DNA of 64,000 bases from Enoplosus armatus (lineage: Eukaryota > Chordata > Actinopteri > Centrarchiformes > Enoplosidae). The DNA lies in contig NC_092190.1 of assembly GCF_043641665.1 (NCBI RefSeq), positions 16,484,048 to 16,548,047 on the forward strand. The letters run 5' to 3'. This document shows positions 23,201 to 33,153 of this stretch, piece by piece. Made by a program: the position numbers and the translations under genes. Below the pieces are notes generated by a model. The model made no database searches, was not told the origin of the DNA, and saw only the letters and a program-made list of their open reading frames with translations. Numbering within the stretch: the stretch's first letter is position 1; each line of letters opens with the position of its first letter.

Positions 23201-26200
23201 AGGTTCTCAAGTCGGGCCTGTACCCTCTTGGACTGGCTCTCCAACTTCTTATTCTGTTCACTGATCTCATTCAACTGTTGATTTAAAAACAGAAAGAAGT
23301 GTAGAAAAACATTCCTCCATTTGTTTAACAAATCTGCCCACTTCTTCAAGCAAAGAAGGCTTCATTCAATAGCAGAAAAAGCACTTTCCCAACAGATATT
23401 GGGAAATGCTTGGAAAACAAATGTAAAATCAAGGAATCTGCATTACTGTTGTATTACTCAACATCCAAATACAAGCGGGTTATGCCATAGCGCCCTCCTG
23501 TGGTCACTAACAGGTACTAACTGTGCCTTGGAACTTCTACTCCTCCATCCATAATGAGCTTCTAATCAGATGAAAGAACTTCACAAATCTGTAGACTTGC
23601 TGGTCAAAATGAAAGTATTCAAGAGTTAGCTGACTTCTGTTGTAGGACTTTATCAAGACCTTGGATATACCAACACAATCCTGGCTTGTATGTGAACATT
23701 TCTAACCTGTTTCTTCATGTTGTCATTCAGCTCCTTGATGGTGTCAAAGCTGGACTTGAGCCTCCTGTTCTCTTTGCTCCTCTCTCGAAGAAGATCCTGC
23801 AGCTGGCTCACCTCTTGCTGGTGTTTCTGGTGACACAAACATACACATTCATAATGAACAGTGCAACCACGGTAACAATGCCTGAATACCTCAGTGATGA
23901 ATTACACTGACTTTGCTATTAAAATTCTATAATAGTCAGTCCATTGCATCCTCCCCTTATGTAATAGGAAGTTCTTACTGACCATGACAGAGATCATATT
24001 GGCTTAGTTTGATCCGTTTAATTAGTCTGATTATTTCGTTTGACCAACATCAAAGGCTAAAAATTATTATAACATTATTATTGCATTTCCTGAAAACACG
24101 CCTGGGGTTCACTACCTGAAATAAAAGAACACTAGAACCTATGTACATACATTCGTTTACACTTGTTATCATACATATAAAATGCAGATTTACATGGATT
24201 GAATTACATGATAGAACAGTATGACTAGCTAATAATTAGCTAAATAATTTGGAAGTTTGTGATTGAGGACCACAGAGTTACTTCCTGAAAGGCGACAAGC
24301 GGTAGGGTGGAAAGAGCGGAAACAAGGTGTGGTGAAGAAATATATAACACATCCCTTATGTTGAATGTGAATGGATGGAGACTGTGTGTGTCTGACCTCC
24401 TCTACAGCCAGTATGCGAGTGTGTAGCATCTCCTCCAGCCCAGCCAGCCTCCCAAAAGCCTCCTCCTGTTGCTTCAGCCTCCTTTCTCGCTCCTGCAGCT
24501 CCCTCTCCCACTGCTGCTGGCCTTGTCGCTCTGCCTGCGCACACACACAAACTGACTGTACTATGTTTCATATAAGATACAACATTCCTTCTCTAACCCA
24601 AACTAATCTTTGACTCTAAAACTCAAAACTACTCTTCACAATTGCAAAAAGTATGGGAAAATGCAAAACCAAATACAAAGGCACCCTTGTGTATCATAAT
24701 CTCGGCATTTAAGTTGGTATGTAATGCTGAACACACTTGGAACCTCACACCTTTTCAGTCTCTCTGTTTTGTATTTCCCTCACCTGAATTTATTGATAAA
24801 CCGACATTACAATACTTGTGCTGTCTCACCTTTAGTTGTTCATAGATGGTCATCATCTCCTGGTACACCTTTGCTAGTACTAAGGAAGAGGAATGGCATG
24901 AGTCAGGGAGTTGGTGACCTCTCTGAAACTTCCCATCAGCCTCAGTTTCCTGGGACCCAGGGCTACCATCCAGACAGGAAGGCAAGGTCACATCTGGGTA
25001 AAAAGAGGTATGATAGGGGTAAGCCCACGGCTAGCTTATTATCTACCTATAACAGAGGCAGTTAGGAAAAGTTACAGCAAGAACACAAGGAATTCAAGGA
25101 TAAATCACAGAGGCCTATTTTATTATTCATGATCTTGTCATTCCTTTTAAAACTGCAATCATATCAACATGACTATGCTTCAAAGGATCTTCCTCAGGAA
25201 GTAGGAACCCTGAAATTATTTCAGCATCTGCTACTTTGAGTTTGCTATAAAAGGTGGTCAGTCGTCAGTTCTTCTACCTCAGAAAGCACAAACACTGGTG
25301 ACTGGTATCTTGCTATGACACACACAAATACACACGCACCCGTTTCTGTAAACAGCACCTGAGAGTCATGAAGCGGGGCAGCTGTAAAGTCCCCACTCAG
25401 GTCCTCATTACTGCCGTGCAGACTACGATCACTGCCAAACCTTGGAAAAGACGGCAACATATTTTGATCACTGCATAATACTCATTGCAAACATGAATAA
25501 TGGTATTTGTACGAGTAATCTCCTTGGACTTACTGGTCAGGGTGGTTGGTAACTGCTTTGAACAGCTCATGTAAAGCTTTGCTGTAGCATTTCAACTCTA
25601 TGCTTGGTTGTTTGGATCTGTTGGCCACAATGAGCCTTTGCACTGCCTCTAAAACAGTGACCATAAAGCAGTGTTAGGCAAATAAGGTCAAGGCGTCTCC
25701 ATCTTCAATAAATTAGATGTGGGGTTAGACCCATGAGTGTGATTCGAGTAAGACTCAAAACAAAGCCTGTCTTGCAACATACTGTAGGAGGCAGCAAGGA
25801 AGAGAGTGAAGCTATACTCACTGTAGTCACCCTTCACATTACTCATTCAATCATTACTTCGCAAGAACGTGAAATATTGTTGAATATAAATAGGTGTGTA
25901 TAATGTTAGAGCATGTGGAGGCCCTGTGTTAAGTGCACTCACCATCACTGGTCCCTGAGGTCATGTCTTCTGACGGCGGCAACTAAAAATCAGGACAACG
26001 ACTTGTTTTAGCGCAAAACAGCAGCGATTTGATATTGTTATCGTCTTCTGAGCGAGAATGTCACAACTGTGTTCAACTGCCTGTCAGTAAATAAGTAATG
26101 CTACAAGTTAACGTTAGCTAACTTAGCGATTCAGGGTAAACTGACATCAAGGCGTTAGTAACGTAACGTTAACGATAGAAAGCGCTAACGTTCATTTCAC

Positions 26201-26470
26201 GGCCTCGATTATGGAAGCAAGTTAAGCTAGGTTAGCATTACTTCGGTGATACACGGCTGGACCACTGACACAAGAGTGGACACGCAAGTTAACTAACTTA
26301 TGCGTTGCTTCAAAGGGATAGTGGCCGATGAGTTATCATACAAGCTGAGTTTGTCTGACTAACACTTTAAGTTGTCGTTAAACTCAAACCTGGGTCCTCT
26401 TCTCCAAATATTTCTGCTTAAGCTTCTCGACTGTATCAGCCACATCGGTGTATTTAATCTGCAGGTTCAT
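11471..26470 (-). CDS. ccdc138: ccdc138, coiled-coil domain-containing protein 138 (complete, 15 coding exons)
   Basis: The coding exons add up to 1851 bases: 616 codons plus stop, against about 665 aa in human. Every junction is GT-AG and in frame. The protein starts MNLQIKYTDVADTVEKLKQK. Residues ~155-285 form charged coiled coil (QQQWERELQERERRLKQQEE, LQDLLRERSKENRRLKSSF, ISEQNKKLESQSKRVQARL). The C-terminal ~300 residues are leucine-rich and helical (LKLLALLLDWTLDG, LSTLIILRTVTQ, GLFIHYEGVCVLLSML, SLEKLSILLQKLSS). The last exon gives FELSSLHLQIQEL and THTFLCLNLKSILHNL, matching the mammalian C terminus. No enzyme motif, signal peptide or membrane segment is visible. Function is poorly defined; a centrosomal or centriolar role is plausible for such a protein but not shown here. 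The position beside edar, tail-to-tail, is as in human and supports the call. Confidence 0.94.
11868..11975 (+). repeat. interspersed repeat, family A, short 3' fragment
   Basis: CGAATGTCTGTACAAAAT, then CGACATTTCCATCCCTAGAGCC, then CTAACATGGCTGTAAT. This is the family's terminal part with the middle missing. Confidence 0.55.
12073..12230 (+). repeat. interspersed repeat TGGTTCCCAAGCTGGGGGTTGG
   Basis: The blocks GTGGTTCCCAAGCTGGGGG, CCAAGGGGCCACAAGATAAA and TCTGAGAGGTCACGACAA match a phrase I know as widespread in teleost genomes. It is a likely non-autonomous DNA element; the name is uncertain. Confidence 0.6.
12361..12499 (-). CDS. ccdc138: ccdc138 coding exon 14
   Basis: It encodes YLNPFLEACSCEEFFRTASQ then SSLEKLSILLQKLSSI. 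The donor is gtagac. If the intron is retained, AGG TAG closes the frame at once. Confidence 0.9.
13440..13730. repeat. percomorph interspersed repeat, family B, copy 1
   Basis: It contains TTGTTTTGTCCAACCAACAG, AGCAGCAAATTCTCACATTT, GTCTGGCATTTTTTTAAATC and ATCGATTAATCGATTATC. The ATCGATTAATCGA core is characteristic. A second copy lies in the next intron. Confidence 0.7.
14114..14159. repeat. (CA)n microsatellite
   Basis: CA repeat with one AAAC interruption near its left end. Confidence 0.96.
15858..15930. repeat. possible repeat piece GCCCCCGGACACCCCTAG ... GTGGGAAACACTG
   Basis: The closing phrase recurs in altered form (CTGCGGGAAACCCTG) near 18418. This suggests a dispersed element. 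Confidence 0.35.
16772..16945 (-). CDS. ccdc138: ccdc138 coding exon 13
   Basis: It encodes ADVLAQAVDSLHTELMSEES then GLFIHYEGVCVLLSMLRAG. Acceptor cctgtctgcag, donor gtaagt. Confidence 0.92.
17130..17418. repeat. interspersed repeat, family B, copy 2
   Basis: Shares TGTCTTGTTTTGTCCAAC, TATTCAATTTACCATAAT, TTCGGCATTTTTGGTTGAAA and the end ATCGACTAATCGTTGCAGCT with the family. Confidence 0.7.
18145..18790 (+). repeat. interspersed repeat, family A, copy 3 (longest, with internal duplication)
   Basis: It begins CCACGCCAGCAGCTCTGAGA. The block CACCAAAGTCATTA ... ATCCTCTGGGGACA ... CAATCC occurs twice in tandem (about 18565-18640 and 18655-18740). It ends ATTTCAGTCTGGACTACAGT. Some 18300-18450 sequence may be a different insertion. 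Confidence 0.65.
19974..20163 (-). CDS. ccdc138: ccdc138 coding exon 12
   Basis: The exon starts CATGTAGCACTATCTGCC, giving HVALSATLRRIGEEVSK in frame. It ends LSTLIILRTVTQ with donor gtaagc. The acceptor cacag at 20164-20168 follows directly on a TG/GC microsatellite instead of a pyrimidine tract. A competing AG seven bases into the exon would break the frame. Length 190 is not a multiple of three, so skipping would frameshift the mRNA. Confidence 0.85.
20164..21618 (-). other. ccdc138: ccdc138 intron between exons 11 and 12
   Basis: Its 3' end is the TG/GC microsatellite at 20168-20231. The rest is unique-looking sequence without a recognised gene. Confidence 0.8.
20168..20231. repeat. (GC)n(CA)n compound microsatellite at a splice acceptor
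   Basis: GCGCGCGCGC followed by CA units with a few GA and TA interruptions. On the transcribed strand this is a UG/GC tract that runs into the exon 12 acceptor. Confidence 0.95.
21619..21735 (-). CDS. ccdc138: ccdc138 coding exon 11
   Basis: 39 codons, VLPLVADQLHHTPLSEPDLV then LNLLRLIHWALRHMDSSTQ. Acceptor gttccctag, donor gtaaag. Confidence 0.92.
21891..22037 (-). CDS. ccdc138: ccdc138 coding exon 10
   Basis: 49 codons, SSSPTPLKLLALLLDWTLDG, then GRYLPPEVVLNERCLK. It begins the leucine-rich C-terminal half. Acceptor ctgtcttcag, donor gtggca. Confidence 0.92.
22038..22771 (-). other. ccdc138: ccdc138 intron between exons 9 and 10
   Basis: Non-coding. A CA microsatellite lies at 22732-22757 near the exon 9 donor. 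Nothing else is seen. Confidence 0.8.
22732..22757. repeat. (CA)n microsatellite
   Basis: Thirteen AC units, 14 bases from a ccdc138 splice donor. Confidence 0.96.
22772..22891 (-). CDS. ccdc138: ccdc138 coding exon 9
   Basis: 40 codons, RKYEHSIALRGCQKVSVKTT then a Lys-rich linker. Acceptor with a long T tract, donor gtactt. Confidence 0.9.
23197..23274 (-). CDS. ccdc138: ccdc138 coding exon 8 (coiled coil)
   Basis: 26 codons, LNEISEQNKKLESQSKRVQA then RLENLQ. Acceptor aatcaacag, donor gtaaga. Confidence 0.92.
23707..23826 (-). CDS. ccdc138: ccdc138 coding exon 7 (coiled coil)
   Basis: 40 codons, KHQQEVSQLQDLLRERSKEN then a Lys/Asn-rich helix. Acceptor gtgtcaccag, donor gttaga. Confidence 0.92.
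24397..24534 (-). CDS. ccdc138: ccdc138 coding exon 6 (coiled coil)
   Basis: 46 codons, Gln/Glu/Arg-rich coiled coil AERQGQQQWERELQERERRL. The acceptor is a TG-rich tract ending tgtgtgtgcgcag. Confidence 0.92.
24535..25339 (-). other. ccdc138: ccdc138 introns flanking exon 5
   Basis: Introns 24535-24829 and 24994-25339. A short CA stretch lies beside the exon 6 acceptor and another beside the exon 4 donor. Nothing else is seen. Confidence 0.75.
24830..24993 (-). CDS. ccdc138: ccdc138 coding exon 5
   Basis: It encodes DVTLPSCLDGSPGSQETEAD and ends LAKVYQEMMTIYEQLK, the start of the helical region. Donor gtgaga; ends in phase 0. Confidence 0.9.
25340..25440 (-). CDS. ccdc138: ccdc138 coding exon 4
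   Basis: It encodes FGSDRSLHGSNEDLSGDFTA and a Ser/Asp-rich linker ending LFTET. The acceptor is ttttccaag and the donor is gtgcgt, at the edge of a CA-rich stretch. Confidence 0.87.
25534..25648 (-). CDS. ccdc138: ccdc138 coding exon 3
   Basis: It encodes EAVQRLIVANRSKQPSIELK and CYSKALHELFKAVTNHPDQ. Acceptor tgttttag, donor gtaagt. Confidence 0.9.
25943..25982 (-). CDS. ccdc138: ccdc138 coding exon 2
   Basis: A 40-base exon, LPPSEDMTSGTSD plus one base, between acceptor tttttag and donor gtgagt. Confidence 0.85.
25983..26389 (-). other. ccdc138: ccdc138 intron 1
   Basis: A 407 bp first intron dense in TAACGTTAGC-like words (for example 26108-26120 and 26160-26180), a motif style common near teleost transcription starts. 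See the finding. Confidence 0.8.
26390..26470 (-). CDS. ccdc138: ccdc138 coding exon 1
   Basis: The start ATG is at 26470-26468. The exon encodes 27 residues ending EKRTQ, with donor gtttga at 26389. No in-frame upstream ATG was chosen because this one opens the conserved N terminus. Confidence 0.9.
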
Positions 26471-26528
26471 AACTGCTGTAGAAACTCTGCAGTCTTCTTT
26501 GTGCTTTAGAAACCACAAAATACAAGTA

Positions 26529-26537
26529 ACTTCCGGT
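26529..26537 (-). promoter_or_regulatory. ccdc138: ETS-family site ACCGGAAGT in the ccdc138 promoter region
   Basis: A perfect match on the - strand about 60 bases upstream of the start ATG, the kind of site GABPA/ELK factors use in TATA-less housekeeping promoters. The transcription start is not known. Confidence 0.55.
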
Positions 26538-28982
26538 TAACACTTTCGAATTAAAAACCACGAATATGAATAGTTTTTTTTCTTGTTGTTTTGGTTTGGT
26601 TTCTTTTCGCTATTTCACGTACATTATTTTGAAATTGTATCACTCTACTTAACTAGTTACGTTTGTTGACTTGACGCAGCTCCAACCAGCCTTGTTTGTC
26701 GGCTGCGTGGAAACGAAACACAATCCAAACTTGGCGGATGAACGATCATGTGATGTTGAAGCTTTTTCTTCCCGGCGAGTAGCGCCCTCTAGCAGTGGAG
26801 GACAGAGTCTGAACATTGGTAAAGTCCAGTAAATCGTCAAAAAGTCAGTTCCCAAACCTCTTTAAATTGTTTTTTCTAATCCACATAGTAGGCTGATTGA
26901 ATATGATATTAAGTGGAATAAAATAAAGATTGTAACATGTGCAGTTCAACAGTATTTGTTGGCAGGCTATAGATAATAAACAAACAAAACAAAAACTGCT
27001 GCACTTAATTATTAAAGCATTTTCTTCAAATTTCTTTGAATTGTAACATTACATACTTTGTTTTGTTTGTATTTTGTTTCCTTCTTATCTCAACAATGTC
27101 CTGAATGTACCGTAAGTTCATGTGCATATTCATACAGTGTTTTGGCAATAGCTTATTTTATGGTAATGCCAATATTAAGTGAATTTTAATTAATTTCACC
27201 TTGTCTAAAACACCCTTCTCCTCTCAACATGTAGCTTACTTTAGTTTTGCTGTGATATTTGTGTCCTATACATCATTTCAAGTTAATAATGTATATGAGA
27301 ACTACATTTCCAATATAGGTTTTTAGTAAAATCTACTGCTAACATCTGCTGTACTGGTAACATTTACTATATTTGTGAGCTCATTAACCTCAAGGAGCTA
27401 TGTTGCATTTTTATTAGATGAAAAGGGCAATCAAGGTTTTCATTTGGTCTAAAACCTGCATTGGGCTGAGTTTTATAAATGAACAAATTTCATCTAATTT
27501 CAGTTTTTGATGTCCTGAGGCAAACTACTTTTTTTTTTCTAAGGCTGATGGATGATGGAGTGCGTTCCCCCCATTCAGCCACACTGTAGTTACACCAATG
27601 AGCCAGAGAGTGTCAGTGCCTCATCAGAGACAGCAGGATCAGGCTCTCACTGAGTCTGCTCCGCTGCCTCCAATCTTCAACCTAGAGTTGAAACTTGCGA
27701 ACAACCGGTGCCAATCTACAAAATGTCTCACTTTCATCTACAATACTGATCCACATATCTTTGTTTTCTGCAAGCACACTTGTCCTGATTTTTTAGATAT
27801 TTTATCATATACATATCACAACAAAACTCTAATATTAATTATATTTGTGGGCATAATTATGTAGTAAAAACATACATTTCTATAAGAACATTACATGACC
27901 CGTGAACTGCTTATATCCATTTAAAGGTATAAATAACAACAGCAATAATTTTGAATAATTAAAAAAATCACATAAATTCCTCAATAATTTGTAATTAAGA
28001 ATTTGTAATTTTCGCATTACATTTTCATACATTTTGAAATACAGTACCACTAAATCATGTAACATGGACACATTCAGAGGAGCTACAGGGATAAAATAAA
28101 GATATTACAGTGAGTCTTTGTTTGGGATACCCACAGATTAACCTTGCTGCACTCTGAGCGCCTCTCTAGCCCACAGCATAGCATTTGGCCATTATGTATG
28201 GCAAGCAGTGCCAAGTTTACTCTAGACTTGAATAGTCTACAACTAGGCTTTAAGATTAATGCCCTCTTTCTCTGTTTGGCTAATTAGCAGCCATTGCCAT
28301 TAATACACGTTCTCATGATTCAATCACTTTGTCCCTGCAGGCTTTTCGCTGACGTTGAGAGAAATTAGCCGGCAAGCATACCAACACTGATCTTCATTAG
28401 AGAGCTATTTGCTTTGTCCTCCTCATATGGAAATGACTGTTCTGTTATGTTAATTGGTCTTATAAGTTGCTCATTCAGAGCTTTGCTTGTCCATTTGTGC
28501 CAAAGGGAGACAGTGTTGGACCATCAGCGGTGCGCTTGATGTGTGTTATGTGCATGTGGGTATGGGTTTTGGTATTATTATTAGTTATGATCAGGTCAGA
28601 GGTTAGGGCAAGGGTTAAATGTATGGCCAAGTTTAAGGTTAAAGGCCACGTAGTCAAGGGCATGTGATCTCTATCATGTTGCTCTGCAGCCACATACTGT
28701 AACTGAAACAGCACTGAGGGACAGAGACAGTCTGTAGAGATATAAAGAGCAGACATGCCATTCTTTTAATCTGAAATGCAGCCATGTCTCTGTTTTCCCA
28801 CTTTGTAATTTGTCAAAAGCAATCCACAGATAATGATAAGATAATTGGGGTTGACTGTCACTGAACAGTGGGATATTCATATAAAAGCGCAATTCTTCCG
28901 TTTATTGTAGCAGAGTTTATAGACCCTGTTTTAGCATGCAGCTCAAATAATTTTTGTTGTGTGTGTTTGCCTGTGTACTGTA

Positions 28983-28986
<4 letters not shown>

Positions 28987-29042
<56 letters not shown>
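28987..29042. repeat. (TG)n microsatellite
   Basis: About 28 perfect TG units. Confidence 0.98.
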
Positions 29043-29045
<3 letters not shown>

Positions 29046-31804
29046 AGAAACTGGTACAGACACAGTGCAGACAGTCTAAAGGGATGTGGCCGGCAGTTAT
29101 CGTCTGCACCTTCTGTTTTCTGACAAACATCGCAAACACAGGAGCCAGCCCAGGGGACACAACTAGACAAAAGCAATTAACAAGATATTGCTATGTTGTA
29201 TTGCAAAAGCAATTATCCCCTGTCTCATGATATAAAGTCATGCACATACACATGCAAGAGCTCTCACACTCAATTAAAGTGGTGATGGCAGTGCTCTGCT
29301 GTGAAAATGATTGCATTTCAATTGGCATGACTCTTTGAGTCCACAGAGCAGTATTATGTATGCTAATGCAAGCTGTAAAGACGGATCTGGGGTTCATGGG
29401 TGGGGGGGGGCCCGCGGAGCAATTACAGTGCTTTAGAGCCCGGACAAGACGCTGTGTCCCTGGGTATGCCAGGCACTTTTACGGGCTTTTCCATATTAAA
29501 AATATATTTTTGAGACATCATAGGGATTAGCTGTAAATGTGAGGCCCAACCTTAGGGTTAGATCGATGTATAAGTATAAAGGAGCAATATTGGCCTTTGA
29601 TGAAAAATGGCATGAATTAGGAATAAGGCTAAAAGCTTTTAAAGGCACAATCCATCCAAATGTAGAAAATGTGTAGCTCCCAAATAAAGGGTCAATTTAG
29701 CCAAATCAGAAAAAACATATTTTCTCTCCTTCCCATGTGGCATCTAGCCATGCAAATAGTTCCAGTTTCATGTACCCGTGTTTTGTGAACTTGTGAAACT
29801 TGTGCTGCCACCCCAATACGGTGGTGGTGAAAATAATTTTATTTGTGATGCTCAAAGTGAAGAAAAAAACATTTTAGAAACAACTTTCTGGTCACTCAAG
29901 ATAATCCAAGGACCTTGGTATCAACAGGGTGAACTGACCCTTTAAAAAGGTAAGGTATCATAAGGTTCAGTTAAAGAGCAATTAGAGATAATGATAGTAA
30001 TCAAAACATGCTAAACACAATAACTGCAATCGTAAGAGGCTCAATACTTAATGGTGCACCTGTATACTAAATGACACACTGAAACTAAAGCAACACATTT
30101 GTTTAATTGTTTATGTTGTTTCTCATTTAGTTCATAATCGACTTGCACTAAAATGAATTGTAAAGCACTTCATTAAAAGAGCTACTGGTACTAGTTCTCC
30201 AGCCCAGCACTATAGATTTGTATTAGTCAGGACTACTCATACAATCAGCATTGCTACCAAAGCCCTGCAGGATTTATCCTCATAATAACTTCTGGTGTTT
30301 AAGAGCCCGTAATAGCTTTGTCCGGTTATATTTATTAGATTAATTTCTACAGATTTAATTGGTACATGAATATTTTAATGTTTATCCCTTACATACTGTA
30401 CAAGGCCTTTGGGGCCCTGGGAAACTGGGAGGAGGAGTAAAGTAAATCCTGTTCCTGGGAAGCCCCTTGAAGCCCACTTATTTTTGTAATGGAAATGTAT
30501 GAAAATGTTTTAATTATTCAATGGAGTCATAGTTTAATCAGACTTTTAGATTAGTCTAATTATTCTGGTGAAACATAAATGTGATTTACTGATTATAGTA
30601 AAGTAGGTGAGAATACCACTAGATTAAGTGTGGCAGAGCTTTGAAAAAGGGTTGTATTACAGAGTGATTACCTTGTGTTATTCTCCTGGTAATATGCTAC
30701 TAAAAGTTACGTGCTGTTGTTTAAATGGACCTCGGATTTCGTCTTCGTTGGTGCTTTAGTTTCTCTCTCTCTGTCTTAATTCTCTTGGTCTCTTTCCCCC
30801 TGTCTTTCTCTCTCTCTTTGGACACAAATGCAAAGAAAAGACCACTTCATGTGCTGATTAACTTGTTTGGACGGTCCAAGCTGTCAATATGAAAGACAAG
30901 AGAGAATTGCAATCAGGTTAGAGGTCCATTGAAATTGATACCTACAGGACTGCTTGAGGACTTTATTGAAGATTAACTGACAAATATCTCGAACTCTTGT
31001 AGGAACAGGTCGTGTATTGAACATGTGTGTACTTCTTACACTTGTGTCTTTTTGAATAGCTTGTCTTGATGTGATCAGTTTTTATTGATGCTAATGTTCA
31101 TCTAATGTTTCAAATCTTAAAATATACTAAGATTGTCAAAAATTATATGTTCATTCTATGATGTACGGTTCATGTGCAAAATATCATGGGGAATTCTTCT
31201 CTCTGTCATTTAGTCTACTGATCTGGTCAATCCAGATAAAGGCCATTATGCCTTATTCATTTTGTCTTATTAAATCCAGATCATGCACAAAGAGGGAGAT
31301 GTATTGTAGATAGATGGAATAAGGTTAGTTAGGCAGTTGCAACTAAATATTAAGAATACATGTAAAACAATATTATGTAATTGTATTAATTCAGAGTTGC
31401 ATATTGCATTGCATTAAATGTGTCAAGAAAACCACCTGTGATATAACCACAATGGCAAGTATGGATAAAACCAGTTTCCTGCTTCAGTTATTACCAGATT
31501 TTTTCTTATCATGGTACTTTTAATGAACCCCTCCTCAAGGTGATGTATGTGCAACCTCTTGAGGGAAACACCGGACATGACAGGAAGTTGATCGACCTCT
31601 TTAACACTTTGAAACGGTCACTTCAGTTGCGTCAATGCCCCCATTTTTTATCCCAGTGATCCCCTTTGCTAGCAGGATGAATTAACCCACTGTTAAACAG
31701 ATATCCGCCTGAGTCAGTCTCTATAGGAGTTGAATACATTAACACAGTCCCTGATAGTGATGTTTGACCTCAACTCCCACTCACAACACATACAACATTC
31801 CTCC

Positions 31805-31806
<2 letters not shown>

Positions 31807-31849
<43 letters not shown>
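31807..31849. repeat. (TG)n microsatellite
   Basis: About 21 TG units. Confidence 0.98.
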
Positions 31850-31850
<1 letters not shown>

Positions 31851-32210
31851 ACTACGGCTTTTGAAGGCCGACATGGACACGAATATTTTTCATATGCTGA
31901 TATCATTTCATTTCAAAATTATTTAATGAGTTTACTTTATAGACTTTTAAGGAACACCTAGTTTAAATCAACTACACTTCAATTGTTTTTGTTGTTCATA
32001 TTTATGTGGAATCTGGCAAAGATGTTTCACGACAGAATTAAGTCCTCCCATACTTCATGATAGATACTATATAATCAGACCCCCTTATCGGAAGCAGAAA
32101 TCAGTTTGTAATGCATTGTATGTGATAGACGCTACTGTATGTCAGTTTAACTTAAAACGTGTGATCATGTGTTAGTCTTTGTATGTGTTTACTGTATATA
32201 CAGTTTACTT

Positions 32211-32348
32211 GCGTAGAGCGGCAGTCGCCTAAAGGTTAGGTCACTAGAATAAATCTGGTTTGGGAGGTGAAAGAGCAACATTTGCCCCTCCCTCATTACC
32301 ACTGTTGACGTGCCCTTGAGCAAGGCCCTTAAACCCCCACTGCCTAAA
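32211..32348 (+). mobile_element. tRNA-derived SINE remnant
   Basis: The head (GAGCGGCAGTCGCCTAAAGG) is a degenerate A-box region and is followed by a weak B-box-like CTGGTTTGGGAGG. The body phrase GTGCCCTTGAGCAAGGCCCTTAAACCCCC is typical of fish tRNA-SINEs. The end lacks a clear tail. Confidence 0.7.
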
Positions 32349-33134
32349 ACAAAAACACAGAGAGACATTTCAGTTAAGGATGATCTAATATGTGAGAGAG
32401 TATGATGACAGGGAGACAGAAGGACAGAAATAGAGAGAGGAAAGGAGTGTCATAGAGAAACTATATCTATGAGAGGACCTTCATCTGCGACCCTGGCGGT
32501 GCTGTCATTCCTGCAGCGTTGAGTCATGTGGGATGTTTCTGGGTAGTCTCGGGGCCCAGCAGCCCTTTTTTGGGAATGTCATGTTTTAACAACTCCAATG
32601 CCTTTTTAATTCCCGCTTCTGAAAGTCTGTCTGGAAGTATTGGAATGTGTGTGTGAGGCAGCAGGCCAGACGCTAGTGTTTGGAAATAAACTGTCTGTCC
32701 GATCTGATTGGCCTCATTCTCAGGGACGTGGGAGCAGCAAGTCTGCGAATCCACAACACACACTCACATGCATGCACAAACACGTTTCCAAATACACATT
32801 ACAAAAAATGCTCTCTATTTTCACTGCATTCCCAGTTGCTGTTACGTTCAAAAACATGCACATGCATACACTCATGGCCACAGGCACTGACACAACACAT
32901 GTACAGTACAGATGCAAGCAAATAGTCTACATGTCACACACTGGGGGCAGATATTGGGTGTGTGTGTGTTTCAAAAGAGAGAAAGAGGCCAATGGAAAGG
33001 CTAATTCTTTTCTTTTAATATTATTCCCACATCAGTGCTGATGAGTCAAATGGAATGGCTGCGATTCAACTGCAGGAGGCTCCTGGGAGACTGGTAGAGT
33101 TAATGGACCATGTGTGTTCACATTATCATCTGTT

Positions 33135-33153
33135 TGTGTGTGTGTGTGTGTGT
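33135..33153. repeat. (TG)n microsatellite
   Basis: About nine TG units. Confidence 0.9.

Larger units (their letters stand above)
22892..24396 (-). other. ccdc138: ccdc138 introns flanking exons 7 and 8
   Basis: Three introns (22892-23196, 23275-23706, 23827-24396). All are AT-rich without recognised repeats or genes. Confidence 0.75.

Noticed and set aside
28858..29230. Open frames with long His-Thr or Cys-Val runs
   Set aside because: They read through the TG microsatellite at 28987-29042. Similar frames at 31.8, 36.6, 37.2, 44.0 and 45.4 kb have the same cause.
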